The notes under the pieces: generated by a model
Databases searched by the model: none
Told to the model about the DNA's origin: nothing
Seen by the model: only the letters and a program-made list of their open reading frames with translations
Shown: in pieces, positions 45,560 to 56,764 of the stretch
Layout: each line of letters opens with the position of its first letter
How positions within the stretch are numbered: the stretch's first letter is position 1
Made by a program: the position numbers and the translations under genes
From: Hermetia illucens
Lineage: Eukaryota; Arthropoda; Insecta; Diptera; Stratiomyidae
Assembly: GCF_905115235.1 (NCBI RefSeq)
Contig: NC_051854.1
Coordinates: 22,852,001-22,916,000, forward strand
Length of the DNA stretch: 64,000 bases
Direction of reading: 5' to 3'

Positions 45560-47860
45560 ATGAGTTTTCAGTTTAAAAAAATTGTTGAAAAAGAATGTAC
45601 AATTATTTGCTCTAGAATGTACTTCTATAGACGTGAGGAGATTATCTACTATAAATGTCCGATTTGACTAAAAGATTCTCTCATTAATTTAAGGAATTAC
45701 AAGGAAGTGAACTTCCCCTATATTTCTGCGTATCAGTAAGCTTGAACGTTTTGATTCCGTAGTAATTAACATCACCAGGGAAATATGGGCAGAAATCCAG
45801 TCCCCCATAGAAAGCTATCATACTTTTGCAGCACGTCGCAAATTTGCCCAGTTGTTGGCGCGTCCGGGAGCCGTGGGCATTCCTTGTCCCAGACAGGGCT
45901 GTGATTTGGGCACTTAGTATCGCTCCGGCACACTTTCGTCAATAAATACATTTTTCCAGTCAACTAATAAATGTTGAAATCATACAGCAATTGTTCCATG
46001 ATTCTGCCAAGAACGTTCAATTAATTTCGTAAATATCGCCGTATCTGACGTGACCCATATACATCATATGTCCTAGTAATTTCATCATTTCAATTTTATT
46101 AAACCATCACTTTCGCTTAATCTTATTTTGGGGACAAATTCTTTAAAAATTCCACAGCAATCAGCATGATTTTCGCTGTTTTCATGCCAAACTCACCTTA
46201 TAGCATTCATCGGTGGAGTTTCCATCTGCATATTGTCGCGAAAGTTTAAGATTGAACATCAGTTCCTCTTTCAAGCACTCCCGAATTCATTTTTGCCTTG
46301 ACCGAATCTTAGAAAGAAACTCATGCAAAACTTAATTGCCTGGCGCGTTTATTCATTTGTGATGCACTCCCGCCTTTTAATAATTATTATTTTAAGGCCA
46401 ATGCGTCACCCGCGAACAACATTGGGGAAACCACTTGAATATCCTCTTTTGGATGGCAGTCGGTTACCGGAAGCGCTACTTTCATAGAAGTGAGTTTGGG
46501 CCAAATTTTTGTTTTGCTTTTACAAAAATATTTATTTCTCCAAAGTTTATACACTTCTTGCTTAATTCAAGTATGTCAATACATTATTTTGTTTGAGGAT
46601 TGAGGGAGTCCCAATTCCGCATCAACTTGACGACGGAGCGGACTAATTTCTTATTTACTTCCACTTTTGTGGTCCACATACACTTCTTTCTGGTTAAACC
46701 CCCCAAGTTGATAAAAAGCCGACTAATAGTTTCGTTGTTCACTTGAATATAATCGCACTCATGTCGTGTTTGCGGTTGCGATTACAACCAGTAGCCAGTT
46801 TCGGCCACGCTGCTCAAGGGGCAGAGGCGAGGCAACGTAACCGAAACCGTCAGCTGACTTTTTGAATGTCAACACATGTATGAAATTTTTCCGACATGAA
46901 ACAATCAGAAGGGAAGGTTTTACTTTGGCTCCTAAGGGCTGGAGAAGGCGAAGTAACTATTCTGAGGTGAAGCATTAGCCCCTTGTACAATTGCCGTGCG
47001 GATGGCACTCCCCAACAACATGCCAGAAATCTGTCTAAACATGACAAGTCCTGAGTTTAAAAACGTTCCATTTAATGGTGGTGTGGTTTAATGGTGTAAT
47101 TGTGTCTCACAGTTTTCGCCTGCTCATCCTGGTGAATATACCGTATGGATAAGCGTTCCTTGGTGACGTTAAAAAGAGTTGCTCTTTCGGCTGCTTAGTC
47201 TAACATGTTATTGCCAAAGCCGTTCAATGAATCTGCCACTGATCCATAGTTAGCGTCCCGAAACAGATCTTCGAGAATCATCCATAATGTGGTTTTTTTT
47301 GGGCCGTCATTGAAGTCGGGCCACATTATATCACTGAGGTAAATGCTAGGTACGATTCGAATAAGCCTTTTTTTCGATCCTTTTAACATTTAAATTGAGA
47401 ATGATATACAAGAAAAGTAAACTAATTATATGCAAAACTATAAAGGCTGCGTTATTTTTCGAATGTGAGAGCGAAATGAACACTGTTAGACATCAAATAC
47501 TTTCTCGCATAGTTGAACCAATGCGAGATGAGCCAAAATGGAGAATTCGATTCCACCAATGAGCTTTAAAATTGTTTAAATTGAAATATACTAACCACGT
47601 AAAGCTTTTGCTAGATGCGGGCAATAGCGGAATACAATCAGGAGGCAAACAATGGAACATCGGATTCAATTGGAAACTAGAGATTGAAAAAGAAGGAAGT
47701 TGATCAGCTCGAAGTTGAATTCTTTAAAATTTATAATTAGCAAACTCCGAAAGAAGTTTGATCCATTTTAACAAGAGCTTCTTAATGTTCCATGACAAGA
47801 ATTACATTTACATTCAAGGGAGCACTTAAATTAACTGGAAACATTTTTATTTTTTTAATA
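45560..47860. other. Intergenic DNA, nothing recognised
   Basis: Between the Tc1 relic and the RNPS1 3' end. AT-rich, only short frames. A 64-codon minus-strand frame (47195-47389) has no motif. No RNA gene was detected by eye. Confidence 0.4.
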
Positions 47861-47868
47861 AGATATCT

Positions 47869-47874
47869 TTTATT
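47869..47874 (-). terminator. Candidate RNPS1 polyadenylation signal
   Basis: Plus-strand TTTATT, i.e. AATAAA on the minus strand, about 200 bp beyond the RNPS1 stop codon. A second one lies at 47846-47851. Choice between them is not possible from sequence alone. Confidence 0.4.
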
Positions 47875-48076
47875 TGCATTTTATTCTTCGGTACAGTTGA
47901 GAATAATTACATCTAATCCCTTCTTTAGCGTGGGGAACGCTTCTGAAGGTAAAAAAGAATCAATTATATAATTAGTTGAAATTCTATTCAAAGAACGTCT
48001 TACTTTAAATTAAAACTGGATGCGAAACTCACTATATTCCACACACACTTCTCCAAAATGAACTGCATCGAAATTT

Positions 48077-48606
48077 TTATCGTGAACTTCCGGAACTGTT
48101 GCTCCTACGTCTACGACGAATCGGACTGCGTGATCGACGTCTCGGGCTGCGTCGTCTAATTGGCGATCGACGTCTATTATAATTGTAACGCATTGGTGAT
48201 CGCCAACGTGGCGGTGGACGACGCATTGGCGGTGAATTCCGGCGCATCGGCGGTCGAAACTTGGGAATCAGCACAGGCGATACAGTAACCTCTTGACCAT
48301 CAATTTGTCCACCGTCCATGTGTTTCATGGCATTTTCTGCATCCTCAGGATTAGTATATTCCACATAAGCCAAGCCACGTCCAATTTCGGGATGAAAACG
48401 ATCTATTGGGAACTCAACATGTTTAACTTCTCCAAAACAACTGAAGATTTCCATGACGTGATCCTTTGAAACGTTTCTTGTCAGTTGACCGATGTGTATG
48501 CGAACTGGCTTTGGTGTAGGCGAACGTTCACGGCGCTTACGGCGACCTTGTGAGCCGGAATGTGAACGGGGACGTTCTTTAGGACGCTCGGGACTCTTGC
48601 GTTTGC
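48077..48606 (-). CDS. RnpS1: RNPS1 last exon (RRM and RS tail)
   Basis: Acceptor TTTCCAG at 48607-48613, then GCAAACGCAAGAG. The split codon G/GC links it to the previous exon. Encodes a Lys/Arg/Pro linker, the RRM, the Pro/Arg-rich stretch and the final RS repeats ending SNSSGSSR. TAA at 48079-48077. Confidence 0.93.
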
Positions 48607-51600
48607 CTGGAAATAGAAAGTGTTGTTATATGAGAAATTGCTTGTATTGATATCACAGGAAATGAAAAAAATTTGAGTGAGTACTATCGGGGAATAATAT
48701 ACATCGGAAACGACAGTCTTTGAGAAAACTATATGGAGTGTATGTGGGATATCCTGATCAATACGTGATCGAGCAGAGCACTGCAGAATTCTAACGAAAT
48801 AAAGCGACTGAAAAGGGGGATGGAATGCGAAATGCAATACACAATACAGTTACGAAGGGCGCAATTTACGGCAGCAATATCAAAAGAATGGCCTCATGCT
48901 CAAAGAAGTCCCCGACAAACAAGGGGTAACCCCCAAAAGGATCTAAAAAAATTTATAATAAGACCTACACAAAAATAACAAAATATCTCTAGACTTGAAA
49001 TGTTCTTTTCAAAACCAACTGTAATTAGTGTCGTTTTTCATAACTATTCCACATAAAAGATCGACAACATGCTATCCGTTACATCGTTACGACAAAGGCA
49101 ACAGAACAGAATGATAAAGCAACCTGTCTAGATTTGAATGACATTTCCAATAAAACTTTGAAACTACCAGTGAAGACATTCGCGAAGAGCTTAGTATTCC
49201 CTGCTCAATAGTAAAAGGCGAAATTGGTTGTTAAGCAAACTTAACAAACCACCAGGAACATTTATTAGAAAACGAATCATTAAAAAATTTGATCTTGCGG
49301 ATGTATCGCAGTGCTATGCTATGCTATCTGGTGGTGGTGTTCCGGGAGATATAGCGTGGATATGGACGAGTCCGTCATAACTCAACAGAGTGACCAGACA
49401 GTATAATTTTTGGTGACCGAAGCAAAAGAATATTGGGGCAGCTTTCCCTACATGAGCATGTTGTGAATTACCGCGTCGTGCGACTATGCCAGGAACCTTG
49501 CGAAAGGAATCGAAGAGGAGAGTCGACGAACCTTAAACAGCTCGAAGAAGTAGTCTGGATTGGGTGCAGAATTTCTGGTCGTTTGGCACATGACATAAAT
49601 CAGGTTATTAGTCGGCCTAAGAGGCGTCCACCCTTTTTCACTATCCGAGGAGCAAAAGGGCGAGAGTAGTTGGAAAGAGCAACGACTCGATAGTTGTAGG
49701 ACGGGCAAACAAAAGAAGCAAAAACATCTCTTTAGTTACTATGTCGATTACGCCAATTTCGCTGTGGACTTTCAAACCAGGACAGAATGGAAGACGGGTG
49801 ATATGTTCGATGATGTAGTCTTCCAGCATTCGCCAAAGTATTCCAAGTGGAGGTATTGCTAATACTGAAGGCTTGTCGATGTTTGGGACACGATCCCAGC
49901 CACAATCGTAACATAGTTATTCTAATCATTCATTATTCAAGAGATCATTAATGCTTTGTTTTCGGTTGGTTATTGCAGAAAAGTGATGATTAGTGTTGGT
50001 GACGAGCTCAAAGTCACCCTCTGGGTTCCCAATCAACGGAATATAGAGGGGAATGAGCGTGTCGATGGACTGGCCAGGCGAGGCTGCGTTCTTCACAATC
50101 CCATCGTTGGCGACGACCTCAACTAGCGTAGACCCCCATCTGATTTCCTACATCAAGATCAGATCACGAGAGCTTTGGGTCAGATGTGCACAGAATTACC
50201 ACACTTGTAGCATATAGGCCAATGTCGCCAGATTCGACATACACTTCGCAGGCACAAATATTTTCCGGGGGCCTCAAAAAGATTTCTATTTGTAGGTTGC
50301 GAGCTCCTACTCTTCGAAAACGCTACGGGCTCGCTCTGAGCCGGCTCGATTTTCCTCAGGATTGCGGCCGATTGTATGAGGTGCTGCATACTGGAAAACA
50401 TGGTGCTAGGGACTCGGTATACCTTACAATTCGTATTGTCGAAGTTGTGGAAAGAAGGGAGAAATGCTCAGGAACTTCCATTGTGATCTCAAAGAGATCG
50501 TTGTTGAGTCGGAGATCTGCTATTGTTCGTAACCGCTACGTTCTGACTCTGAATCTGCTCCATTTGCCCTTCGAATGGTAAAAAAGTTGCCCTCCCCCAG
50601 CATTCGACCCGATGTAGTGGAGACGGATGCTTTCTACGAGCAATTAAACGAGGTTCAGAGAACATCGATGAGCATTGGACTGGCATCAAAAATGCTGTTT
50701 TCTCTGGTGCTGCACAGGTCGTCGACCACGTCCCGAAAAAGCGTCATAAGGTCTGGGTGACTACGGATTCATCGAAGTAGATAAATGACCGGAAGGGGTT
50801 AAAGTCTTTACTGATCGCTGCGAGTGACGACGGGCGTGACGCGCTCGAACTCCGTTACCGAACAATACACCGAGAACCTCAGCGTAGTGTACGCCGTGAC
50901 AAGATAGAATTTGCTATTGTGCTGGCCAGAGAAGCAGAAGATGGCGCAGAGCGAAATAATTTCAGGAATGTATACCGTATAACGAAAGAGCTTGAATGGG
51001 GTCGCAAATCTTTCGATGGTCCTATAAAGGACGCAAACGGTGGAATTCTCATCCACGATGAACAACTGAAGAGGTGGAAAGAACACTTCACCACAGTTCT
51101 TCACCGTATCACATCCGATGAAGTTTTCTTGAAATAATAAAAACTTGTTGTTTCTTTTTCGTTGGTGTGGATATTTATTCTTGCAAATACCGATATTTCG
51201 GGAACCACTTATTCCCTTCATCAGTGCTAACAAATGCTAACAATGGTATTGGAATAAATATCCACACCAACGAAAAAGAAACAACAAGTTTTTATTATTT
51301 CAATTAATTAATCGTTGGAAACACCGAATAATTCACCCAGATTCCTTTTCTTGTTTTTGAAATTACTAGTCACCGTAACATGCGGACTGTTCCGATTGGA
51401 CCATTAATTCACTCAAACGCAACAAAACCGCTGGGCTTGACAGTCTCTCCGCAGAGTTATTTATCGTTGCATCTGTTACTGCAGATCTGTTGCTTTCACT
51501 CGTACGGAAATCTTGAGAATCCGAGAGATTTTGCAGAGAGTTTAAGAAAGGGGTGATCGTTAAGATTCTAAAAAAGTGCACCCGTTTTGGGTGTGACAAT

Positions 51601-54160
51601 TGGAGGGGTATCTGCGTGCTCCCTCTCGTCGTAAAGATAGCAGCTAAAAAAACCCTGGAACGCATTAAAGAACACCTCGAAAGCTTGATCGGCAGAGAGC
51701 AGGCTGGTTTCCACTCAAGATCCTGCGCTACGGATCATTTTGTAACAGTGCGCGGAACTTGGATCCTCGTTGCACCTGCTCGTCATCGAGTTCGGGAAAG
51801 CTTTCGATAGCGTGGGGAAGTATATGGAGTGCTCTACACAGGAGAAGCATTCCGGAGAAACTAATAACTACGTGCTGCACCGAGGTAAAATCTCGAAGGA
51901 TTGAGGTCCAAAGCGGAGTCCGCCAGGGTTGCATCCTGTCGCCGATATTATTTCTTGTTATCGATGACGTTCTTCATTCTGATTTGTCCGAACGACGAGG
52001 AGGAATTTAATGACATGTGTTTGCTCCCTCACTAGGTCCTGGACCTTAGCCAAATGGCCCTGGAGTCAAAGAGAGAGGAGAGTAGGGTTGAACTGAAGAT
52101 AAATAATAAAACCAAGGTCAGTCGAGCCCTATCTACATTAATTAAAGCAATGATCAATCTTAGGAGCCGCCGATCAATTTGTATATCGTAGTTTCTGCCG
52201 AAGGCGGCACCCAACTAAATGAAAAGTGAACTCCACTGTTACTCAAAAGTTCCAGGCTTTCGTCAATACCTGCCAGCGTACATCGGTGTACGCTGGCCTG
52301 ACACTATCTCAGACGAAGAACTTGGTCGGTGCACATGCTTGGCACTCGTATGCGATGTGATAGGAGGACGGAAGTGACAGTAGATAGGCCACACATGAAG
52401 GAAGGGCAACAATTACATTTCTGGCTACACCATGCCGTGGAATCCGCTCTTCCAGCATGGCCAACGAGTGGATCACTTGGCGCAGTAGAGGAATGCGAGC
52501 GTCTCGGGAAACCGGGGGGGATCCGAAGCCCGAGCGATGGTACATGGGCCAAAGGGTGGAGAGCAACCTTATAAATAACTTAGTATATTAATTAGCGATA
52601 GCAACGGATGCGGCCTAAAAACGAGGACCACCTAACACTTATTGGGACCTTTTCATCCGAACCATAAAAATGTTGAAGGGGCGAAGATCCTGATGATAAC
52701 AAGAATAGAAATATAAGGTCCTCGGCAAATGGGTGAACTGTACCCACAGGAAATTATGAAGGAGTATATTGGGAACAATGGGAAAAACGACAACCTGCTT
52801 GAAGACGCCCGCTTGTCTTGTGAACCCCTATCAAAATGCTCCGACAGGGAGAATCATGGACCGTTTACTGAAGTAGCGATACGCGATAAACGTTTTGTGT
52901 AAAGCTTGGTAAAGTAGGCAAAGTGACTCATGGCATAAGGGAGCTTACGGTTACGCCGCCATAGGCAGATCGGGTGTTTTTGAGTGGCACAATTTGTTAG
53001 GAGAGGGTATAGAATGAGTGGACGACAACGACCACTCCAGACGCTTCCCGACGAGCAAAACCAACGAAAATCTGTCGCGAGAGCCCGAATGATTGCTGAT
53101 GACTTGAGCGAGCATCCCTCGAACCCAAGTTTTCGAATTTTGACAGGAAATTTTGCCATGAGGGAAGTGTGTGAGAAGTTGGTGCCACGAGTGGTGTCAG
53201 AGGAACAAAAGGCCAACCGATAAGCGATTCGTCCGCTTTCATCATCTCGATGAGGACCCTGAACCTTTTAGACTTGGTTTCGCCAGACTTCTGTTTTTGA
53301 GAATCAAATCGACATTCAAAGGGAAGCATCATGGCTCGGTAGAGGCAGTTCAACTGGAGGTGATCAGGGAGCTAAACAACATTCGGGCTTAGACATTCCT
53401 GGAGGAGTATGAAATGCGGGAGTGTGCCTTTTTGAAAAGTTCTAATCGTTTTTTGCTATCCTCATGAATACTTTGTTTTAATTATGAGAAACAGGCCACG
53501 CGTTTGTAACGTAGGAACAACAAAACAAAAACGCGTCGGGTCGACGCACGCCATTTGCCGAAGAAGATTGTAAAAGAGTTAGGTCCTCACTGGGGGACGC
53601 AGACGATTTCCTTAACAACGCCTTTGCCTAAATTCATTCTCTTCTTACCTCTCTCCTCAACCGGTTCCCTTTCCGAACTCCGTCGTGGCCTCTCCTTGGA
53701 CTTTGGTCGTTCCTTGGACTCCTTGCGTGCCGTAACCTTTGCGGCGGCACTTTTCGATCTGGATCTCGATGCACTTTTACGCTTTGCGCGGCGATCAGTT
53801 CCACTGCTCGAGCTAGATGACGAGGAAGAGCTTGAGGACGACGAACTGGATGAGCTGGACCGAGATCCGGAGCTACTGCGCGACGAACTGCTATCGCTGG
53901 AGCTAAAAAAATGCAAAAACAGGTTAAGCCGGTGCCGCTTGAGAAAAACATTTGAAAGCACAAACCTTCCACTGCTATCGCTACTGCTCGAGACAGAGCC
54001 TCGCTTCCTGCGATCACGGTCGCGTTCACGCCCGCGGCTCGTGGCCTTTTTCTCCTTTTCCTTCTCAGCTACCGGCGACGCTGATCGATCACGGGCCCTA
54101 AAAGTTGAATTTCGGTAATTAGTTTTGTCTTTTTGGGGAGGAATTGAGGAGCACTTACAT
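48077..54160 (-). CDS. RnpS1: RNA-binding protein with serine-rich domain 1 (RNPS1), whole gene
   Basis: Nuclear splicing regulator and peripheral exon-junction-complex factor, a subunit of the ASAP/PSAP complexes. Minus-strand coding exons 54160-54159 (only AT of the start codon), 54097-53966, 53902-53649 and 48606-48077 total 918 nt, 305 residues plus TAA. This is the same length as the human protein as I recall it. Order: basic/acidic N-terminus (MARDRSASPVAEKEKEKKAT), poly-Ser tract, Arg/Ser/Lys region, RRM (KPVRIHIGQLTRNVSKDHVM ... GRGLAYVEYTNPEDAENAMK, HMDGGQIDGQEV), Pro/Arg region (RPPMRRNSPPMRRPPPRWRS), and RS-rich tail. RNP-2 (IHIGQL) and RNP-1 (RGLAYVEY) are intact. The start is unusual: the ATG is interrupted by a 61 bp intron. 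The 5 kb third intron holds LINE, mariner and foldback insertions. Confidence 0.92.
49940..50560 (+). mobile_element. LINE fragment with RNase H C-terminus (family F-like)
   Basis: Plus-strand codons read VTLWVPNQRNIEGNERVDGL followed by ARRG. This matches the end of the RNase H domain (VPGHxxIxGNExADxLA) carried by some non-LTR clades. Cys/His codons (CTELPHL-HIGQC) and RHTLRRHK follow. The remainder is decayed. It lies in RNPS1 intron 3. Flanking 48607-49939 holds no recognised feature. Confidence 0.5.
51129..51303. mobile_element. Foldback element with perfect 52 bp inverted arms (Penelope-like)
   Basis: Left arm 51129-51180 and right arm 51252-51303 are exact reverse complements over 52 bp (starting TTGAAATAATAAAAACTTG, ending GTGGATATTTATTC). 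The 71 bp centre is asymmetric and contains a hammerhead-like core on the minus strand. It interrupts LINE copy B3. Hammerhead ribozymes with short stem III are characteristic of Penelope-like element ends, so this is probably a non-autonomous Penelope-derived insertion. The perfect arms suggest recent origin or gene conversion. Confidence 0.72.
51180..51230 (-). ncRNA. Hammerhead ribozyme motif
   Basis: Read on the minus strand: stem I strand UUAGCA, then the conserved CUGAUGA (51224-51218), stem II GGGAA...UUCCC with a short loop, then GAAA (51199-51196). A 3 bp stem III (AUA/UAU) closes a UCGG loop, followed by U at the cleavage position (51186). The second stem I strand UGCAAG pairs with UUAGCA except for one A/A mismatch. 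All core nucleotides of a hammerhead are present. Activity is inferred, not shown; stem III is as short as in retroelement hammerheads, which often act as dimers. Confidence 0.68.
52840..53470 (+). mobile_element. mariner-type transposase relic, internally deleted
   Basis: Plus-strand codons in the 52985-53230 part read RMSGRQRPLQTLPDEQNQRK, RMIADDLSEHPSNPSFRILT, then CEKLVPRVVSEEQKANR. These fit the end of the mariner DNA-binding region and the LVPRxLxxEQK motif (usually WVPxxL). Codons at 53260-53400 (FLRIKSTFKGKHHGSVEAVQ, IRELNNI) fit the C-terminus (FPxLKxxLxGxxFxSxEE). The whole catalytic core between them is missing. Terminal inverted repeats were not identified. Located in RNPS1 intron 3. 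Confidence 0.6.
53649..54097 (-). CDS. RnpS1: RNPS1 exons 2 and 3 (poly-serine and RS region)
   Basis: Exon 2 (54097-53966) starts with G completing the split ATG, then GCC CGT, and ends before an unusual donor GTTTGTG. Exon 3 (53902-53649) carries a poly-Ser run of about 35 codons with few interruptions, then basic KRKSASRSRSKSAAAK, ending in a GTAAGA donor. The intron between them is 63 bp. The poly-Ser tract uses mixed AGC/TCG/TCC codons, so it is not simple trinucleotide expansion. Confidence 0.88.
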
Positions 54161-56048
54161 CTTAACGTCCTTCGCTTTCAGTTTAGAATCCAGAATGATA
54201 AACCTCTCGACTAAGTGGAAGTTTTTATAAAAGCCCAAATCAACTTAAAAGCAAAATGGGACCCAAACGTTTCCGTATTGGTTAATGGCTAATCCGCGAT
54301 TTGAATGACAGCTGACATTTCAGTGGTGGGTGAGCACTATCCAGTTTACCAATAAATAATACGATTAAGGCGACATCTTTCAAGACATCTTCGGGCGAAT
54401 TCATGATTTATCTTAATATTATATTAAAATTTTTAATTAATTAGCTATTTCCTGGAAGATTACATCATATATATATAAAAATTAAACTTTCAAATATCTT
54501 TGGAAAACATGAAACTTTCAGTTATTCACCTTAAAATTCGTTTTCTTTTCAATTATAAGTTTGAAAATATACAAAATTCTGGTTAATTTGTATTCGATGC
54601 TATTTTTATTCAGTTCGCTGCGTATTTTTATAAATTTCTAGCATAAACGAAGCAAAATGAATCTAATAAAATATCAGAAATTACAAATTCCACCACATTC
54701 CGCATTTCGCCGCAACAATTCCGCCCGCCAATTCACCACACCGATCATCTGTAAAAATCCTCTGCGGCAACACTGTAATCCGCGAAACTTCAACTTGTTC
54801 AGTTCGTCAGTCGGTCAACGGGGACAGTGTCTTGTCTCGTCGGCACAAGAATTCGTTCGTTTCCCGGCACATTTCCATATTCTCCCCAAAGTACGTTTTG
54901 CAGTCAATTTCCCTGTTCTCGGCTGGTTCGCGCGCATGTCCCAGTGTCTGGCTATCGGTGCAGGAAATTCCCTAGCGCAACCCGGAAAAGTGTGAGAAAA
55001 ATCTCAGTTCGGTGTGTGCCACTGACACGAAATGTCAAAGAAGTATTTCGGCCCCAATACCGCAATCGTTGACGTCGTAATTCGAAATTCGGACAATTTG
55101 CTCGCGCGGCGACTGGAGAAAGTGAAATTGTAAAGCGTCGCAAGTCCTTCGCGGTGGGAACGGTGCGTGGCGTTTTCTGTTTCGAGTGGGAAAATTGTTC
55201 AAGTAGAAAACCTGCGGCAGGCACTTGCCTTAAATTTCATGTTTTATGCACGACAGTGCGCCGAGAGTGTATGGGTGCGTGAGTATGTACACAGCTTGAA
55301 TACGGTACTTGCTGGAAAGCCAGGGTTTTGTTTGGTGCCCGCTGACGGATATTCTCGGCGATTAGAGTCGTCCGGACGCAAGGAGCAGAGGCTTGCCGAC
55401 CCCGGACTGGAGTCCTACTTGGATCCCGCCAACTGGCCACGGACATTGGCCGCATTTCGTGCGAATTTCCATTTGCTGCCATGTCAGCTATCGCCCGTGG
55501 TTGAATGGAACGCGTGCGTGTGTGTGTGTGTTAGTGATTTTTCATTCGCCGCATTTTTCTGATTTGTTGCCCGTGCCTGTGTTGGTTTTGTAATCTCGAA
55601 CTGTCAATTTTACCGTAAAATTTAAATAGAACAAATTTCTCGAGTTGATGAAGATCCGCCAGTTCCCTAAACGTTTCTCGTATTTTCTCTATTTTCCAGG
55701 CGTTTTCAGTGACAAGTTGAAATGCTGAAATGAAGTAAATAAACGAGTTTCCGACTAGAAACCTCCAAATGCAAAAATTTCCCCCGACTTTCCCAGTAGT
55801 TTCGAGTTTTTGTATTTGACAGAGCGAAAAAGTCATTTTAATTTCTTCCTTCGTTTCACTTTCGTTTGTATTTATTTTTTAACCAGAACAAAGTCCTGTT
55901 CTCGTACGCAAAACTTATTAAAAAAATCTCTGTTTCCCAATAATATTGTTATTGAAATCGTAACGAAACACGGCGCGTTCTTTGCAAAAACCCAAATCAA
56001 CATTTGAAGTGAAATCATCGCAGTAAAAACTTTATCGTCATCGGAGTC
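54161..56048. promoter_or_regulatory. Divergent upstream region, RNPS1 / unknown gene, including 5' UTR
   Basis: Lies between the RNPS1 start (minus) and the first ATG exon of a plus-strand gene. It is very AT-rich at 54400-54650 and more GC-rich at 54700-55550, as expected of a promoter and 5' UTR. Initiator-like TCAGT strings occur at 54799 and 54806. A short GT repeat (GTGTGTGTGTGT) lies near 55518-55530. Open frames at 54657-54995 and 55167-55562 have no motifs and are taken as untranslated. The exact start sites are unknown. Confidence 0.4.
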
Positions 56049-56099
56049 ATGGATAATAATTCGCAACAAGTTAACGGCGTAAATGATACAGGCAACGAG
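56049..56099 (+). CDS. First coding exon of an unidentified gene
   Basis: ATG in context GTCATGG encodes MDNNSQQVNGVNDTGNE and stops exactly at a strong donor (GAG/GTAAGT), phase 0. The peptide is low-complexity and Asn/Gln-rich, which does not identify a family. The remaining exons must lie beyond 64000, so the first intron is at least 7.9 kb. The call rests on the ATG-plus-donor arrangement downstream of a promoter-like region. Confidence 0.5.
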
Positions 56100-56764
56100 G
56101 TAAGTTTCATGATTTCAGATAATTTACGAATAACATCCGAGAAAATATGAAAACATTTGGCGTTTCGTGCCGAACGATGGCCGCTGAACGAAAAAGTAGT
56201 CAGCGCACTGTTTACGATAGAATTATGTTAATCGCGGTGCGAGGAAAACGCGTTGCGGCGGGGAGACCGAGCGCTCTAATTTTTCCGGTCGGCAGTTGCT
56301 TGCCGTCTTTGCACGTAACGTCTTCACCGAGATAGAATCTTCGTTCGCCTCTCTATGGGCATCAACAGTTATTCCAATGTCTGCGCTGGAAGTCGTCTAA
56401 TGTGCTGTGAATTGGATAGCGTTCCTGGTCTTGTAGTTAAAATGAAACTTTGCGTAGATATGGAACTGGTATCGGCGGGTATTTGCAGACGAAACTTTTA
56501 CATTTTCTGTTGGTCCAACGGTATCTCATCATAAAACGAAATTGAGTTGGTTTTTAAGCCAAGTTGCATTCACTTCGATTTTCTCAATTTTCCTTTGTTT
56601 TTTGGCTTTGGTATCAATGTTTTCTCAGTGCCCACATGTGTTTAGTTACCGAAATTCCTGGAGCCATCCAACCAGCTCACGCAACTGCTATCGGCAATCG
56701 GATTTGCTTGTTATGTGAAATCAACCAACCAAGTGGCCCGAATCTTGATCGATTCTGGATTTTA
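56100..56764. other. Intronic DNA, nothing recognised
   Basis: Start of the unidentified gene's intron. No domain, repeat or RNA gene seen before the LINE at 56765. Confidence 0.4.

Larger units (their letters stand above)
50570..52600 (+). mobile_element. LINE family B, copy B3, split by a foldback element
   Basis: Plus-strand copy in RNPS1 intron 3. EN-RT linker (NDRKGLKSLLIAASDDG; VRRDKIEFAIVLAREAEDGA; EQLKRWKEHFTTVLHRITSD) runs to 51128. RT resumes after 51303 (FGCDNWRGICVLPLVVKIAA; ERIKEHLESLIGREQAGF; GVRQGCILSPILFLVIDDVL). The C-terminal part, typical of this group (GIRSSSMANEWITW-like), runs to about 52570. Frames are broken by several small changes. The RT YADD box was not seen intact. 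Confidence 0.78.

Noticed and set aside
48481-48837. 118-codon minus-strand frame over the RNPS1 last exon
   Set aside because: Different frame from the RRM coding frame and runs into the intron; no motif.
53555-54118. 187-codon plus-strand open frame rich in Leu, Asp and Arg
   Set aside because: It is the antisense shadow of the RNPS1 serine/arginine exons; poly-Ser codons read backwards give Asp/Glu/Leu runs.
55512-55535. GT dinucleotide repeat as a functional element
   Set aside because: Too short (about six units) to be more than a simple-sequence tract.
54657-55562. Two plus-strand frames of 112 and 131 codons before the orphan exon
   Set aside because: No motifs, no splice context, low-complexity end; best explained as 5' UTR or promoter sequence.
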